NCBI GenBank assembly: GCA_023512835.1
Contig: CM042089.1
Span: 56,950,407 to 57,014,406 of the forward strand
Direction: 5' to 3'
Length of the DNA stretch: 64,000 bases
DNA from: Taxillus chinensis
Lineage: Eukaryota; Streptophyta; Magnoliopsida; Santalales; Loranthaceae
The translations under genes and the position numbers were made by a program. This document shows, piece after piece, positions 34,132-45,224 of the stretch (its first letter is position 1; each line of letters opens with the position of its first letter). The notes beneath the pieces were generated by a model, which worked only from the letters and a program-made list of their open reading frames with translations, was not told the origin of the DNA and made no database searches.

Positions 34132-34329
34132 TACTAGCCGCCCCTAAAAAGACAACTCATGCTCAGGACCCTCTGCCCAATCCTCAGATAGCTCACCAGC
34201 CTCAATACGGGCATGAAGAACCTCACACTCAATATCTCCCAATTGTCCCTCCCGGACTCGCTGATACAACGCAGGTACAACAACCATAGGACTCAAGACC
34301 GTCCTACCATCACATGCCATAGGCCGCAA

Positions 34330-34917
34330 CTACAACATCGCCAACCGCTCCATCGCCTTCCACTCTCTTACGGCCACCTCAGCCTTCCCTTTCCTACTCA
34401 GTGCGTTAGCCACAACATTACCTTTGCCTGGGGTATAGGCAAGAGTAAAGTCGAAAGTCTGCAAATACTCCACCCATCTCCTTTGCCTCAAATTTAAGTC
34501 CTTCTGAGTAAAAATGTACTGAAGGCTCTTGTGATCTGAGAACACCACAAACTTTTACCCCAAGAGGTAATGTTGCCAACTCTTCAAGGCAAAGATGACA
34601 ACTGCCAACTCAAGATCGTGAGTAGGGTAATTCTGCTCATGAGGTTTCAACTGCCTCGACCCATAAGCTACTACACTGTGCTCCTGCATAAGCACACACC
34701 CCAAACCAATCCTGGATGCATCACAATATACCTCATATGGGATGACCTCCTTAGGTAATCTTAACACAGGTGCAGTGATCAAACAGGTTTTGAGAGCCTC
34801 AAACGCTTGCTGACACTTGTCAGTCCACTCAAACTTCACTCCCTTCCGGGTCAACGACGTCATAGGAGCCGCCAAACGGGAGAATCCCTCTACAAAACGC
34901 CGATAATACCCCACCAA
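34330..34917 (-). pseudogene. E2 RNase H, broken
   Basis: 34917-34555 gives [40 protein letters not shown] and [18 protein letters not shown]. 34548-34330 continues with VFSDHKSLQYIFTQKDLNLR and AYTPGKGNVVANALSRK. A stop separates the two near 34553. Confidence 0.9.
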
Positions 34918-35172
34918 GCCAAGGAAACTACGAACCTCAAAAACATTGGTTGGCCTCTCCTACGATGATATAGCCTCAATCTTAGCTGGGTCCACTCTAA
35001 CTCCCTCAGCTGACATTACATGGCCAAGAAAGTAAACCTCCTGCATCCAAAACTCACATTTGCTAAACTTAGCAAACAACTGCTGGTCCCTCAAGGTTTG
35101 CAGCACTATCGCCAAATGCTCCACATGCTCCCTCTCCATCTTGGAATACACCAAGATATCGTCTATAAACAC
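34918..35172 (-). pseudogene. E2 RT, part after the E4 insertion
   Basis: From [20 protein letters not shown] through [18 protein letters not shown] to the thumb. The frame enters from the insertion boundary at 35172. The partner half is 44548-45224. Confidence 0.9.
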
Positions 35173-35458
35173 CGTAAGGACCCGTACCTTGAGTTAGTCC
35201 ACGGTTAGTCACGGTTTTGCCTTCCGAGTAGAGTTTTTCTAGATTTTGACCTAGTGAATGGGCTCAAATGAATTCACGTGCAAAAGGAAAGATGCTTAGA
35301 ATGATGTCCTCTATCTACCACAGAAGTTTCAGGCCAAACGGACGTGTATGTGAGGTGCACGTGATATGGGTCCAATTCACGTGCAAGTGTGGTTGTCTTA
35401 AAATGATGCAAGGAGGCTAGGGGTGAAGTTTGAGAGCATTTGGAGTCCATTTGGAGTT

Positions 35459-35692
35459 GCACGTGAATTGGGAATTCACGTGCAAATTGGCGTGCGGCCA
35501 TATTTTTGCATGGTTCCCTTGGTTTTGACATTCTAATGATCTTTCTCCAAAGGACCATGTTGAAATTCCTGAGTATTTTGGCCTATATGGGTGTGGAAAG
35601 GTGCTAACTTGTGTGATCAAAACTACGTCGTTTTGATCCTGGGTTTACTTAATCAAAACTACGTCGTTTTGATGTGGGTAGTGTCTATATAA
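35459..35692 (+). promoter_or_regulatory. E4 5' LTR promoter module
   Basis: A near-perfect 25-bp palindrome with GCACGTGAATT arms at 35459-35483, then two ACGT palindromes at 35615-35638 and 35652-35673 (core TCAAAACTACGTCGTTTTGA), then TATA CTATATAA at 35685-35692. The 3' LTR repeats this at 43024-43047, 43061-43082 and near 43094. Confidence 0.75.
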
Positions 35693-35744
35693 TGAGGGTT
35701 TGAGTTTGAGTTTAGGGTTCTTGTGTCCCTTTCTTGCGTCTGCC

Positions 35745-35772
35745 GAGAGAGAGAGAGAGAGAGAGAGAGAGG
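35745..35772 (+). repeat. (GA)n in E4 leader, 5' LTR
   Basis: Fourteen GA units about 55 bp after the TATA box, so just inside the transcript. Copy in the 3' LTR at about 43159-43184. Confidence 0.9.
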
Positions 35773-37141
35773 ATCTCCGGGCGATTCTAGTGGTGGTTCG
35801 CGTCGTTGGGAGTCGTCTAGCGTGGAGGTTAGGACAAAAGCCTGAGGTAGGGGTTCATGTTCTCCTAACTCTCCTCTTGTTTTAGGATGTTCACCTATAT
35901 ATATATATATATGTAAATCCATATAGGTGTGATCTCCTATATGGATGTTGGCCTTCAGTGGCATGTTTTGTTGATTCGATGTTAATTTGGCCTGAGGATT
36001 TTCCGGGTTTGTTTATGCCCACCATGTGTTTGATGAAATGTCTAAGAGGTCTGCACACTATGTGTTTGATAAAATGTCCGTGAGGCCTGCATGCCATGTA
36101 TTCAATATGATGCCTGTGAGACCTTGTATATGGGTGTTTGATGATATACCTGTGTGACGGTGTGTACTGTGTTTGATTTGTATTTGATTTTAAGCCTATG
36201 AGGCTGATGTGTGTGGCTTGTATCTGACCATGTTGGTCCTTCCGAGATAAAGTGTAAATGATGTCCTGAGTTTACATGTTGAGATGTAATGTTATCTTTG
36301 TTCGTTGATCTGTTTGAGATTGAGTGAGATATGGGCCAGGCACAATAGCTGGACCCCTTTGAGATTTGGCCAGGACGTGGTCCCGAGTCTCGGTGTAGCA
36401 CTCACGACGGTGGGCTAAGTCTACACCCATTCCTGAGGGTAGATATGGCGCCCGAGGAGGTGGTTGACCATATCCGACTCGGGTGGAAAATGTTGCATTG
36501 GTGTCCATGCAACATTCGCCTGAATGTGGTATGTCATGTCGCCGTGGTGGCGGGGTGTCCTCTGCCCTTCGGTGCGGGTTCGGGTAAAGAGTGTTTCTTG
36601 GGTGATGTTTGCTTGCGTTAGCCTTAGGCACGACACGAGCACAAGCATACACATATCATGCATGTTGTACGGCGGGACGGGTCCGGGGAGACCGGATCCC
36701 TACCGGGCCGTGGTTTGCTCACCCCTCCTATAAACTGTTCTTTTGCGGGGTTTAGCAGGCGGTAGGTGAAGGCCGAGGAGCTAGGCCCCCGAGGCGAAAG
36801 CTTTATATTATTTCCTTTGTTGTACTCTGGTTTTATGTGTTTGGATTTTGGTTTGGTTTTATTGATGGCTTCATAGGGGTTTTTCCCCCGACCGGGTTGT
36901 AATGAACATTTAGTCTTTGAAATGAAATAAAATGAGATGTTGTTATTCAATTTGTGTTTGTGTGCATGGTTTGGGAACAGGAGCATGCCCCTGGGCATGT
37001 TAGCCTGATTGTGCAGGTTTGGGACAAAGACCGTGCTAGAAGTCCTTTTAAGGTGCTTGCACCAACCCCTTGTCCCTTCGGGTGCGGGCATGGGCGATCC
37101 TTACTCATTTCCAAGTGGAAGGAAATTGGGGCGTGACAATA

Positions 37142-37153
37142 TGGTATCAGAGC
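37142..37153 (+). other. E4 primer binding site (tRNA-Met)
   Basis: TGGTATCAGAGC, exact, three bases after the LTR. Confidence 0.95.
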
Positions 37154-37586
37154 GATAGTTCATGGTCTAGTGGACCTAGGATAGTGGGGAGGCCTAGGCC
37201 GCTTCGAGACTCTTGGGAGGCGATATAGGACACGCCTGATCAACGTGGTCCTATCCTGGTTTTCTGGGGTGTACTCGGGGGTAGTTAGACCAAGGAGTAG
37301 GGCACTTGCATTTGGGTTGAGGGTGCATACATGCATTGGCATTAGAGCACTAGTTTAATTTCGGTATGAGCATTGTGATTGGACATGCTATGTTGTTTGA
37401 AACTTGTTCTTGTGAAATTCGGTGATTTTCTGTGAGACTTGTTGCTATGAATTGTCTTTGTGTACTTCGTGATTTTCCTGTGTGTTTAAATGTAAAATGT
37501 TGCTTGAGTACCTCATGGCCCATGGGGATGAGGGTGTGTAGAGCTTGAGAGAAGCCGATCCTAGTTTGGTTTAAATTATGTAGACG
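37154..37586 (+). other. E4 5' leader
   Basis: 433 bp untranslated sequence between primer site and gag ATG. No conserved structure recognised. Confidence 0.7.
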
Positions 37587-38946
37587 ATGCCTCCTAGGAA
37601 AGTAACCCGAGCTACTCCATGTGTAGAAGATGAATCTTCGCCCGTCCTGGAGAGGGAAGAGGACAGCGTGTAGAGGGCGATGATCCCCCGGAGCGGATCA
37701 TGGCCCAAGTCCGGGCCCTAAGTGAGAACGTGCAAGGCATGCGTGAGGACCTCGGGGGAGAGATCCTAAACGAGGTGCGTCGGGAGATGATGGCACGACA
37801 GGCGGTGCCACCCCCTCCACCCCGTGAGGCGAACCTCCGTGTAGGCGGGAAGTGCCGGTGAGGCGGGAAGAGGGAGACGTGTTGACGCGGTCCGAAAGGA
37901 ACACCCACCAAGGTTCAAGGGAGGAGCCGAACCTCTAGGAGCAGAGCACTGGCCGCGGCGGATCGAGCATGTGTTCTCCTTTCTTCGACCCGGGAGGAAG
38001 ACAAAGTGAGACTAGCGGTCCGGCGGTTGGAGGAGGAAGCCTTGGAATGGTGGCTTAGCATCTCAGGAAGCCGGGATATGGAGACCATGGCCTGGAATGA
38101 GTTCCTCCAGTTGTTCCATGAGGAGTTCTTTCCGAGTCATTGCGGTGGCGAGAGCGGGAGGAGTTCGGCGGCTTGAAGCGGGGATCGCGCTCGGTGGAGT
38201 ATGAGCGAGATTTTCGGGGGCTGAGTCGGTTTGCTCCAAGAAGCAATATCAAGGGAGGACCTGAAGGCCCATAAGTTTACCATGGGTCTCAAACCTGCCC
38301 TGAAGCAAAGGGTGGAGATGCTGCGATCAAGACCTATCTTGAAGTCGTGGACACCGCCAAGATTGTTGAGAGAGGATTAGAGGAGGGAAGACAGGCTCAC
38401 CAGGAGCGGATGGGGCAGAGCGCGCGCGACAAGCACGGTGATACCAAGAGGCGAAGGTTGAGTCCGGGAGTGGGACTTTTCCCAAGGATGGGGGCCAAGC
38501 TTCAATGGCTCCGCCCGGATCCCGTTACTTTGGAGGACGGGGGAGTCTTTGCTGGGAACTTCCCAAGCGGGTGTACCTGTTGTGGCATGTCAGGGCACGT
38601 CAAACGTGAGTGCCCCAAGCAAGACTTGACGTGTCATAGCTGTGGGAAGGTGGGACACATCAGCAAGGTGTGTTTCAGCAAGGGGAACAGCCGGGGAGCT
38701 TGGAAGCTTAGCACAAGGGAGCAGGGGTGGAACCCAATTTCAGGCCCCGGGGGCCCCAAAGCCAAGACATTCGTGGCGGGCCGGTCAGTGCCGGTTCCGG
38801 TCACACTAGGCCACGGGGGAGAGGCAACCACAAGGAGGATCGGAGGGGCGTCCCAGGTGGACTCGGCAGGAGCAAAAGGGAAGGCAAGTGAGGCCAAGTG
38901 GTGGGGCAAGCCAAGGCAGAGTGTTCGCGCTTACCTCAACACCAGT
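37587..38946 (+). pseudogene. E4 gag with two zinc knuckles, broken
   Basis: Starts MPPRKVTRATPCVEDESS. A helical stretch follows in a second frame (MAQVRALSENVQGMREDLGG). The core, 37910-38340, is in broken frames. 38347-38949 is open with DTAKIVERGLEEGRQ and two CCHC knuckles, CTCCGMSGHVKREC and CHSCGKVGHISKVC (about 38571-38680). E1 gag shows only one knuckle, so E1 and E4 are different Tekay families. Several frame changes; nucleocapsid role by family. Confidence 0.88.
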
Positions 38947-39365
38947 TGAAATGGAGGATTTACCATCACCCTCCGAGGAAGGTGGAGCTGGACCTTCGGT
39001 GGTTCGAGGTACTATTCTAATATCTCGCACCGTTGTTGCCGCATTGTTTGATACCGGAGCTTCGTGCTCCCTGATTGCTAAGTCCTTGGTGGAGAGCCTT
39101 GGACTTGATTGTGTGGAGGCCGATAGACCCCGAGGGTCGAGTCCCCAATGGGAGGAGTGGAGTTGATCCACCAAATGTGTCGAGAGTGTGCGCTACGATA
39201 GGAGAGGTTGACCTCTCATTTGATTTGTACGTAATGCCCATGAGGACCTTTAGTTTGATTCCGGGGATGGACTGGTTGATGGCCTTTCAGGCTAAGATTG
39301 GCTGCTATAGGCGACGAGTATCGTTTACTACACCCCCAGGGGTCTTCCTGTATCCTAGTGGGTGA
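38947..39365 (+). pseudogene. E4 aspartic protease, broken
   Basis: VVAALFDTGASCSLIAK carries the catalytic Asp near 39050. SLIPGMDWLMAFQAKIGCY follows in another frame (39075-39365). One frame change around 39110-39160 and stops near the linker. Confidence 0.9.
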
Positions 39366-39534
39366 ATGGGATAGGGATCTTTGGGAGAGCTGGACCGACG
39401 AGGGAGCTATGGGGCAATATTACCCATAGGCTTGCCACCCTAACCTTTGAGGAGGAAGGTAACTTGGAGAAAAGGGTGTGGCCAGGATGTAGTCGAGAAT
39501 TTCCAGGATGTCTTTCCTGGGGAGTTGTTGGAGT

Positions 39535-40200
39535 TGCCTCCACACGAAGTGTCGAGTTCACGATTGAACTGTTGCCGGGGGTGGGACCCATCTCACTAGT
39601 AGCATACCGGATGGGACCTGCTGAGTTGCGGGAGCTTCAGGCAATAAAGGAACCGGGAGATAAAGGTTTTATCCGTCCTAGTACCTCACCATGGGGTGCA
39701 CCGGTCTTGTTTGCTAAGAAGGCTGATGGTTCGTTGCGACTTTGCATTGATTATCGGAAGTCGAATCAAGTAACGGTAAAGAACAAGTACCCTTTGCCGC
39801 GGATTGATGACTTATTCGACCAGCCGAGTGGAGCACGGTGGTTCTCAAAAATCGATCTGCGTTCGGGATATCACCAATTGAGGGTCAGGAGCGAGGACAT
39901 CCCTAAGACGGCGTTCGGGTGCGGTACGGACACTATGAGTGGTTAGTGATGCCTTTTGGGCTCACGAACGCACCTCTTGTGTTCATGCATCTAATGAATC
40001 GGGTATTTGCCCCATACCTGGATTCCTTCGTGGTGGTATTCATTGACGACATCCTTGTGTACTCCAAAACCCAAGCCGAGCATGAGGAGCACTTGGCCGT
40101 GGTGCTACAGCACTACGAGATCATCACTTGTATGCTAAATTTAGCAAGTGTGACTTCCGGATGCGAGAGGTGCATTTTCTTGGGCATGTAGTATCTGCCG
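39535..40200 (+). pseudogene. E4 reverse transcriptase, broken
   Basis: [20 protein letters not shown] leads into [34 protein letters not shown] (39362-39946), then after a frame change [17 protein letters not shown] and [14 protein letters not shown] (39919-40191, catalytic DD near 40045). A further frame change near 40110 breaks the palm end. Confidence 0.92.
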
Positions 40201-40212
40201 GAAGGAGTTAGA

Positions 40213-40900
40213 GTGGACCCAACCATGATTGAGTCCGTAGCATCTTGGAAGAGGCCCACAAATGTTTTTGAGATCCGGAGTTTCTTGGGTCCGGTGGGAG
40301 TATTACCGGCGTTTTGTGGAAGGATTTTCTCGGTTGGCGGCGCCCATGACAGCTCTTACACGGAAGGGAGCCAAATTCGAGTGGACGGACAAGTGCCGGC
40401 AGGCATTCGAGGAGTTGAAGACTCGCTTAACTACTGCACCGGTGTTGAGTCTACCGCAGGAGGGAGTGCCATTCGAGGTGTATTGTGATGCGTCTCGCGT
40501 TGGACTGGGGTGTGTTCCGATGCAAGAGCGCCAAGTCATAGCATATGGCTCGCGACAGTGAAGTCCCATGAGCAAAACTACCCAACACACGACCTGGAGT
40601 TAGCAGCGATTATTTTTGCCCTGAAGTCTTGGCGACATTACCTGTTGGGAGAGAAATTTGTGGTATATACCGACCACAAAAGCCTACGATATATCTTCAC
40701 CCAAGAGAGACCTAAATTTGCGCCAACGGAGGTGGGTCGAGTACCTGCAAATGTTTGACTTCACGCTCTCCTACACGCCTGGAAAGGGAAATTTAGTAGC
40801 TGACGCGCTAAGTAGAAAGGGAAAAGCTGAGGTTTCCATGAGAGAATGGAAAATGATGGAGCGATTAGCGATGCTTGGTGTGCAACCTTTTCGGCGATGA
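40213..40900 (+). pseudogene. E4 RT thumb and RNase H, broken
   Basis: [46 protein letters not shown] (40262-40561), [20 protein letters not shown] (40510-40758), then FTLSYTPGKGNLVADALSRK (40658-40900). Frame changes near 40290, 40555 and 40715. Confidence 0.9.
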
Positions 40901-41084
40901 TGGAGCTATCCTGTGTCCTCTCACCGTGATACCGAGTTGTATCAGCGTGTCCGTGAGGGACAGATTAGGCGACATGGATGTGAGGTGATCCGGGCCCGGA
41001 TAGAGGCCGGAGAGCGTCGAGGACCGGACGAAGGAGTTGAGCATGAGCTGAAATTTCGAGGGCGTCGATAGTACCACCTCCCTT

Positions 41085-42360
41085 GCGTGAGGATGTGCTG
41101 AGGGAATTTCATCATTCCCGTTTGGCTGTACATCCAGGAGGAACTAAGATGTATCATGCCGTTCGCGCACGCTTCGGTGGCCGGGGCTGAAACGGAGTGT
41201 AAACGAGTTTGTTTCCAGGTGCCTTACCTGTCGGCCAAGTGAAGGCGAACACCAACGACCCACTGGTCAATTGCGGCCTTTACCTGTAGGCGAGTGGAAG
41301 TGGGAGCATATTACCATGGACTTCGTGACGGGACTTCCTACAACTTCGGGAGAAAGGACATGATTTGGGTCATAGTGGACCGCTTAACTAAGTCAGCCCA
41401 TTTCTTGGCAATTCGAGAGCGCGACTCTATCGGCACGTTAAGCCGGTTGTATGTTGATGAAATTGTCCGCTTGCACGGAGTACCCTTGTCTATTGTTTCA
41501 GACGGGGATGCGCGGTTTACATCCCGGTTTTGGGGAGGTCTGCAGGAAGCATTGGGAACCCGACTTAATTTGAGTACCGCATTCCATCCCGAGACCGATG
41601 GTCAGTCCGAGAGGACCATTCAAACATTGGAAGACTTGTTGAGGGCTTGTGTACTCGATTTTGGAGGATCATGGGCTTCCCACCTTCCTCTCGGTGGAGT
41701 TTGCCTATAATAACGGTTACCAGTCTTCGATTGGGATGGCCCCGTTTGAGGCATTGTATGGCCGACCGTGTCGGTCTCCATTATGTTGGGCAGAAGGTGG
41801 AGAGGCAGCTATGTTAGGACCCCAATTGGTCCAGGAGGCTACGGCAAAAGTTCGGCGGATTCGGCAACGCCTTCTTGCGACCCTGAGCGCAAGAAGTCTT
41901 ATGCGGATCGCCGACGCCGACCGTTGGAGTTTTTGGTGGGAGACCACGTATTCCTTCGTGTTTCTCCACGGCGAGGGCATAAGAGATTTGGGACCCGGGT
42001 CCAAGTTGTCCCCTCGGTACATTGGACCGTTCGAGATTTTGAGCAGAGTTGGACTGTTGCTTATAGGTTGGCATTACCACCTAGTTTGAGCAGAGTTCAT
42101 AATGTTTTCCATGTATCCCAGTTGCGGAAATATCATCCAGATCCCACACACGTGCTAGATTGGGGTACCCTGGATCTTGGAGAGGATGTGTCTGTTGTCG
42201 AGGCCCCCATCCGTATTGTAGATAGGCGCGAGAAGCAAGCGAGGTAAGACTATTCCGTTGGTTCGGGTGTTGTGGCAACACCGAGGGCTGGAGGAAGAGA
42301 CCTGGGAACGTGAGACCGAGATGCGTGCTCATTATCCTAACTGCTTCGAGGACGAACAAC
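41085..42360 (+). pseudogene. E4 integrase and chromodomain, broken
   Basis: The zinc-binding module at 41085-41240 (TKMYHAVRARF, then a CLTC-like pair) is decayed. The core 41294-41710 is open with [40 protein letters not shown] and [20 protein letters not shown], so D, D and E are all present. 41649-42089 has [20 protein letters not shown]. The C-terminal part is 41768-42247, and chromodomain residues [20 protein letters not shown] are at about 42243-42305, with the stop after FEDEQLEG in the 42350-42400 region. Confidence 0.9.
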
Positions 42361-42584
42361 TCGAAGGAGGGGAGGAGGGCAAGCATCAAACTTCAACATA
42401 ATCAGGTACTTGCCCAACTAGTTATGACCATATGGAGTGTATAAATGTGTGAAATAATTTGTGATTTGTTGTGTATTAATTTATGCTGTGCTAGAGGGTG
42501 TTAGAGGCCTATGCTTTGGTTGTGATTGTTTTCTTTCATTCCACCTTTTCTTTTCGAGGACGAAAAGTCTTAAGGGGGAGAGGA
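42344..42584 (+). other. E4 3' UTR, second purine motif and polypurine tract
   Basis: 42344-42380 has TTCGAGGACGAACAACTCGA then AGGAGGGGAGGAGGG. 42549-42584 has TTTTCGAGGACGAAAAGTCT then TAAGGGGGAGAGGA against the LTR. The 3' UTR is thus bounded by two similar motifs. Confidence 0.85.
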
Positions 42585-44547
42585 TGTAAGGACCCGTACC
42601 TTGAGTTAGTCACGGTTAGTCACGGTTTTGCCTTCCGAGTAGAGTTTTTCTAGATTTTGACCTAGTGAATGGGCTCAAATGAATTCACGTGCAAAAGGAA
42701 AGATGCTTAGAATGATGTCCTCTATCTACCACGAAGTTTCAGGCCAAACGGACGTGTATGTGAGGTGCACGTGATATGGGTCCAATTCACGTGCAAGTGT
42801 GGTTGTCTTCAAATGATGCAAGGAGGCTAGGGGTGAAGTTTGAGAGCATTTGGAGTCCATTTGGAGTTGCACGTGAATTGGGAATTCACGTGCAAATTGG
42901 CGTGCGACCATATTTTTGCATGGTTCCCTTGGTTTTGACATTCTAATGATCTTTCTCCAAAGGACCATGTTGAAATTCCGAGTATTTTGGCCTATATGGG
43001 TGCGGAAAGGTGCTAACTTGTGTGATCAAAACTACGTCGTTTTGATCCTGGGTTTACTTAATCAAAACTACGTCGTTTTGATGTGGGTAGTGTCTATATA
43101 AGGAGGGTTTGAGTTTGAGTTTAGGGTTCTTGTGTCCCTTTGCTTTCGTGTTCTTGCCAGAGAGAGAGAGAGAGAGAGAGAGAGGATCTCCAGGCGATTG
43201 CCGTGGTGGTTCGCGTCGTTGGGAGCTGTCTAGCGTGGAGGTTAGGACAAAAGCCTGAGGTAGGGGTTCATGTTCTCCTAACTCTCCTCTGTTTTAGGAT
43301 GTTCACCTATATATATATATATGTAAATCCATATAGGTGTGATCTCCTATATGGATGTTGGCCTTCAGTGGCATGTTTTGTTGATTCTGATGTTAATTTG
43401 GCCTGAGGATTTTCTGGGTTTGTTTATGCCCACCATGTGTTTGATGAAATGTCTAAGAGGTCTGCACACTATGTGTTTGATAAAATGTCTGTGAGGCCTG
43501 CATGCCATGTATTCAATATGATGCCTGTGAGACCTTGTATATGGGTGTTTGATGATATACCGTGTGACTTGGTGTGTACTGTGTTTGATTTGTATTTGAT
43601 TTTAAGCCTATGAGGCTGATGTGTGTGGCTTGTATCTGACCATGTTGGTCCTTCCGAGATAAAGTGTAAATGATGTGCTTGAGTTTACATGTTGAGATGT
43701 AATGTTATGCTTTGTTCGTTGATCTGTTTGAGATTGAGCGAGATATGGGCCAGGCACAATAGCTGGACCCCTTTGAGATTTGGCCAGGACGTGGTCCTGA
43801 GTCTCGGTGTAGCACTCACGACGGTGGGCTAAGTCTACACCCATTCCTGAGGGTAGATATGGCGCCCGAGGAGGTGGTTGACCATATCCGACTCGGGTGG
43901 AAAATGTTGCATTGGTGTCCATGCAACATTCGCCTGAATGTGGTATGTCATGTCGCCGTGGTGGCGGGGTGTCCTCTGCCCTTCGGTGCGGGTTCGGGTA
44001 AAGAGTGTTTACTTGGGTGATGTTTGCTGCGTTAGCCTTAGGCACGACACGAGCACAAGCATACACATATCATGCATGTTGTACAATGGGACGGGTCCGG
44101 GGAGACTGGATCCCTCTGAGCCGTGGTTTGCTCACCCCTCCTATAAACTGTTCTTTTGCAGGGTTTAGCAGCGGTAGGTGAAGGCGAGGAGCTAGGCCCC
44201 CGAGGCCGAAAGCTTTATATTATTTCCTTTGTTGTACTCTGGTTTTATGTGTTTGGATTTTGGTTTGGTTTTATTGATGGCTTCATAGGGGTTTTTCCCC
44301 GATGGGTTGTAATGAACATTTAGTCTTTGAAATGAAATAAAATGAGATGTTGTTATTCAATTTGTGTTTGTGTGCATGGTTTGGGAACAGGAGCATGCCC
44401 CTGGGCATGTTAGCCTTGATTGTGCGAGTTTGGGACAGACCCGTGCTAGAAGTCCTTTTAAGGTGCTTGCACCAACCCCTTGTCCCTTCGGGTGCGGGCA
44501 TGGGCGTCACTACTCATTTCCAAGTGGAAGGAAATTGGGGCGTGACA
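42585..44547 (+). repeat. E4 3' LTR
   Basis: Starts TGTAAGGACCCGTACCTTG, ends GGGGCGTGACA, followed by target duplication AACAC. Differences from the 5' LTR are few and sit largely at CCG/CAG/CTG sites and short indels. Confidence 0.95.
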
Positions 44548-45224
44548 AACACCACCACAAAGGAATCTAAATATGGAACAAAGACCTTGTTCATCAAATG
44601 CATGAACACCGCTGGTGCATTAGTGAGCCCGAAAGGTATCACTACCCACTTATAGTGCCTATACCTGCAACAAAAAGCCGTCTTAGGGATGTCCTCCTCC
44701 CTAACCCTTAATCGTGATACCCCGATCGCAGATCTATCTTGGAAAACCACTGGGCCCCACTCAACCGGTCAAACAAGTCATCTATCCGAGGCAACGGATA
44801 CTTGTTCTTCATAGTCACCAAATTTAGCTTCCTGTAGTCAATGCGGGGGCGGAACGTGTCATCTGCCTTCTTTGCAAAGAGCACTGGAGCACCCCAGGGT
44901 GAGGTACTCGGTCCGATATACCCCTTGGTCCACCAACTCCTCTATTTGCCTCTAAAGCTCCCTCAACTCGGATGGCCCCATATGATATGCCACTTGGGAG
45001 ATTGGGCCAGTCCCCGGTACCAACTCAATGGTGAACTCCACACTTCTCTTAGGAGGTAAACTCCTCAACTGCTTAGGAAAGACATCCTAAAATTGGTCAA
45101 CAACTACTGGCCGCACTCTCTTTTCCACTTTCCCCTCCTCAGCAAAGGTCAGGGCTGCTAACCTGTGGGTAATGGCACCCCACTGGTCCAGCACTGGCCC
45201 AACGACATATTGGGACAATTTTGT
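44548..45224 (-). pseudogene. E2 RT, part before the E4 insertion
   Basis: The minus strand (44750-44514) gives [39 protein letters not shown] and YLDSFVVVF, which ends exactly where 35172 resumes with IDD. Higher coordinates give FTIELVPGTGPISQVAY and THRLAALTFAEEGK in broken frames. Cut at about 45225. Confidence 0.9.

Larger units (their letters stand above)
35173..37138 (+). repeat. E4 5' LTR
   Basis: Plus reading CGTAAGGACCCGTACCTTG to GGGGCGTGACA. It aligns end to end with 42585-44547. U3 to the TATA box is about 510 bp. R-U5 holds a GA repeat, a TA repeat (about 35895-35912) and a repeating MATGTGTTTGATNAAATGTC-like block near 36025-36160. Confidence 0.95.
35173..44547 (+). mobile_element. 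E4: complete Tekay-type chromovirus nested in E2 RT
   Basis: LTRs of 1966 and 1963 bp, primer site, gag with two zinc knuckles, protease, RT, RNase H, integrase, chromodomain and polypurine tract, on the plus strand. A 5-bp target duplication AACAC lies at 35168-35172 and 44548-44552. The left LTR starts CG instead of TG. It is a recent insertion judged by LTR similarity. Coding frames are broken in many places. Confidence 0.95.
31776..45224 (-). mobile_element. E2: Tekay-type chromovirus, interrupted and truncated
   Basis: 3' LTR at 31776-32498, then polypurine tract, chromodomain, integrase, RNase H and RT on the minus strand up to 35172. RT resumes at 44548 after the nested element E4. 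The protease side is cut at about 45225 by Tat-like sequence, and gag and the 5' LTR are not in the window. E2 is inserted in E0 coding sequence at 31775/31776. Confidence 0.88.
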
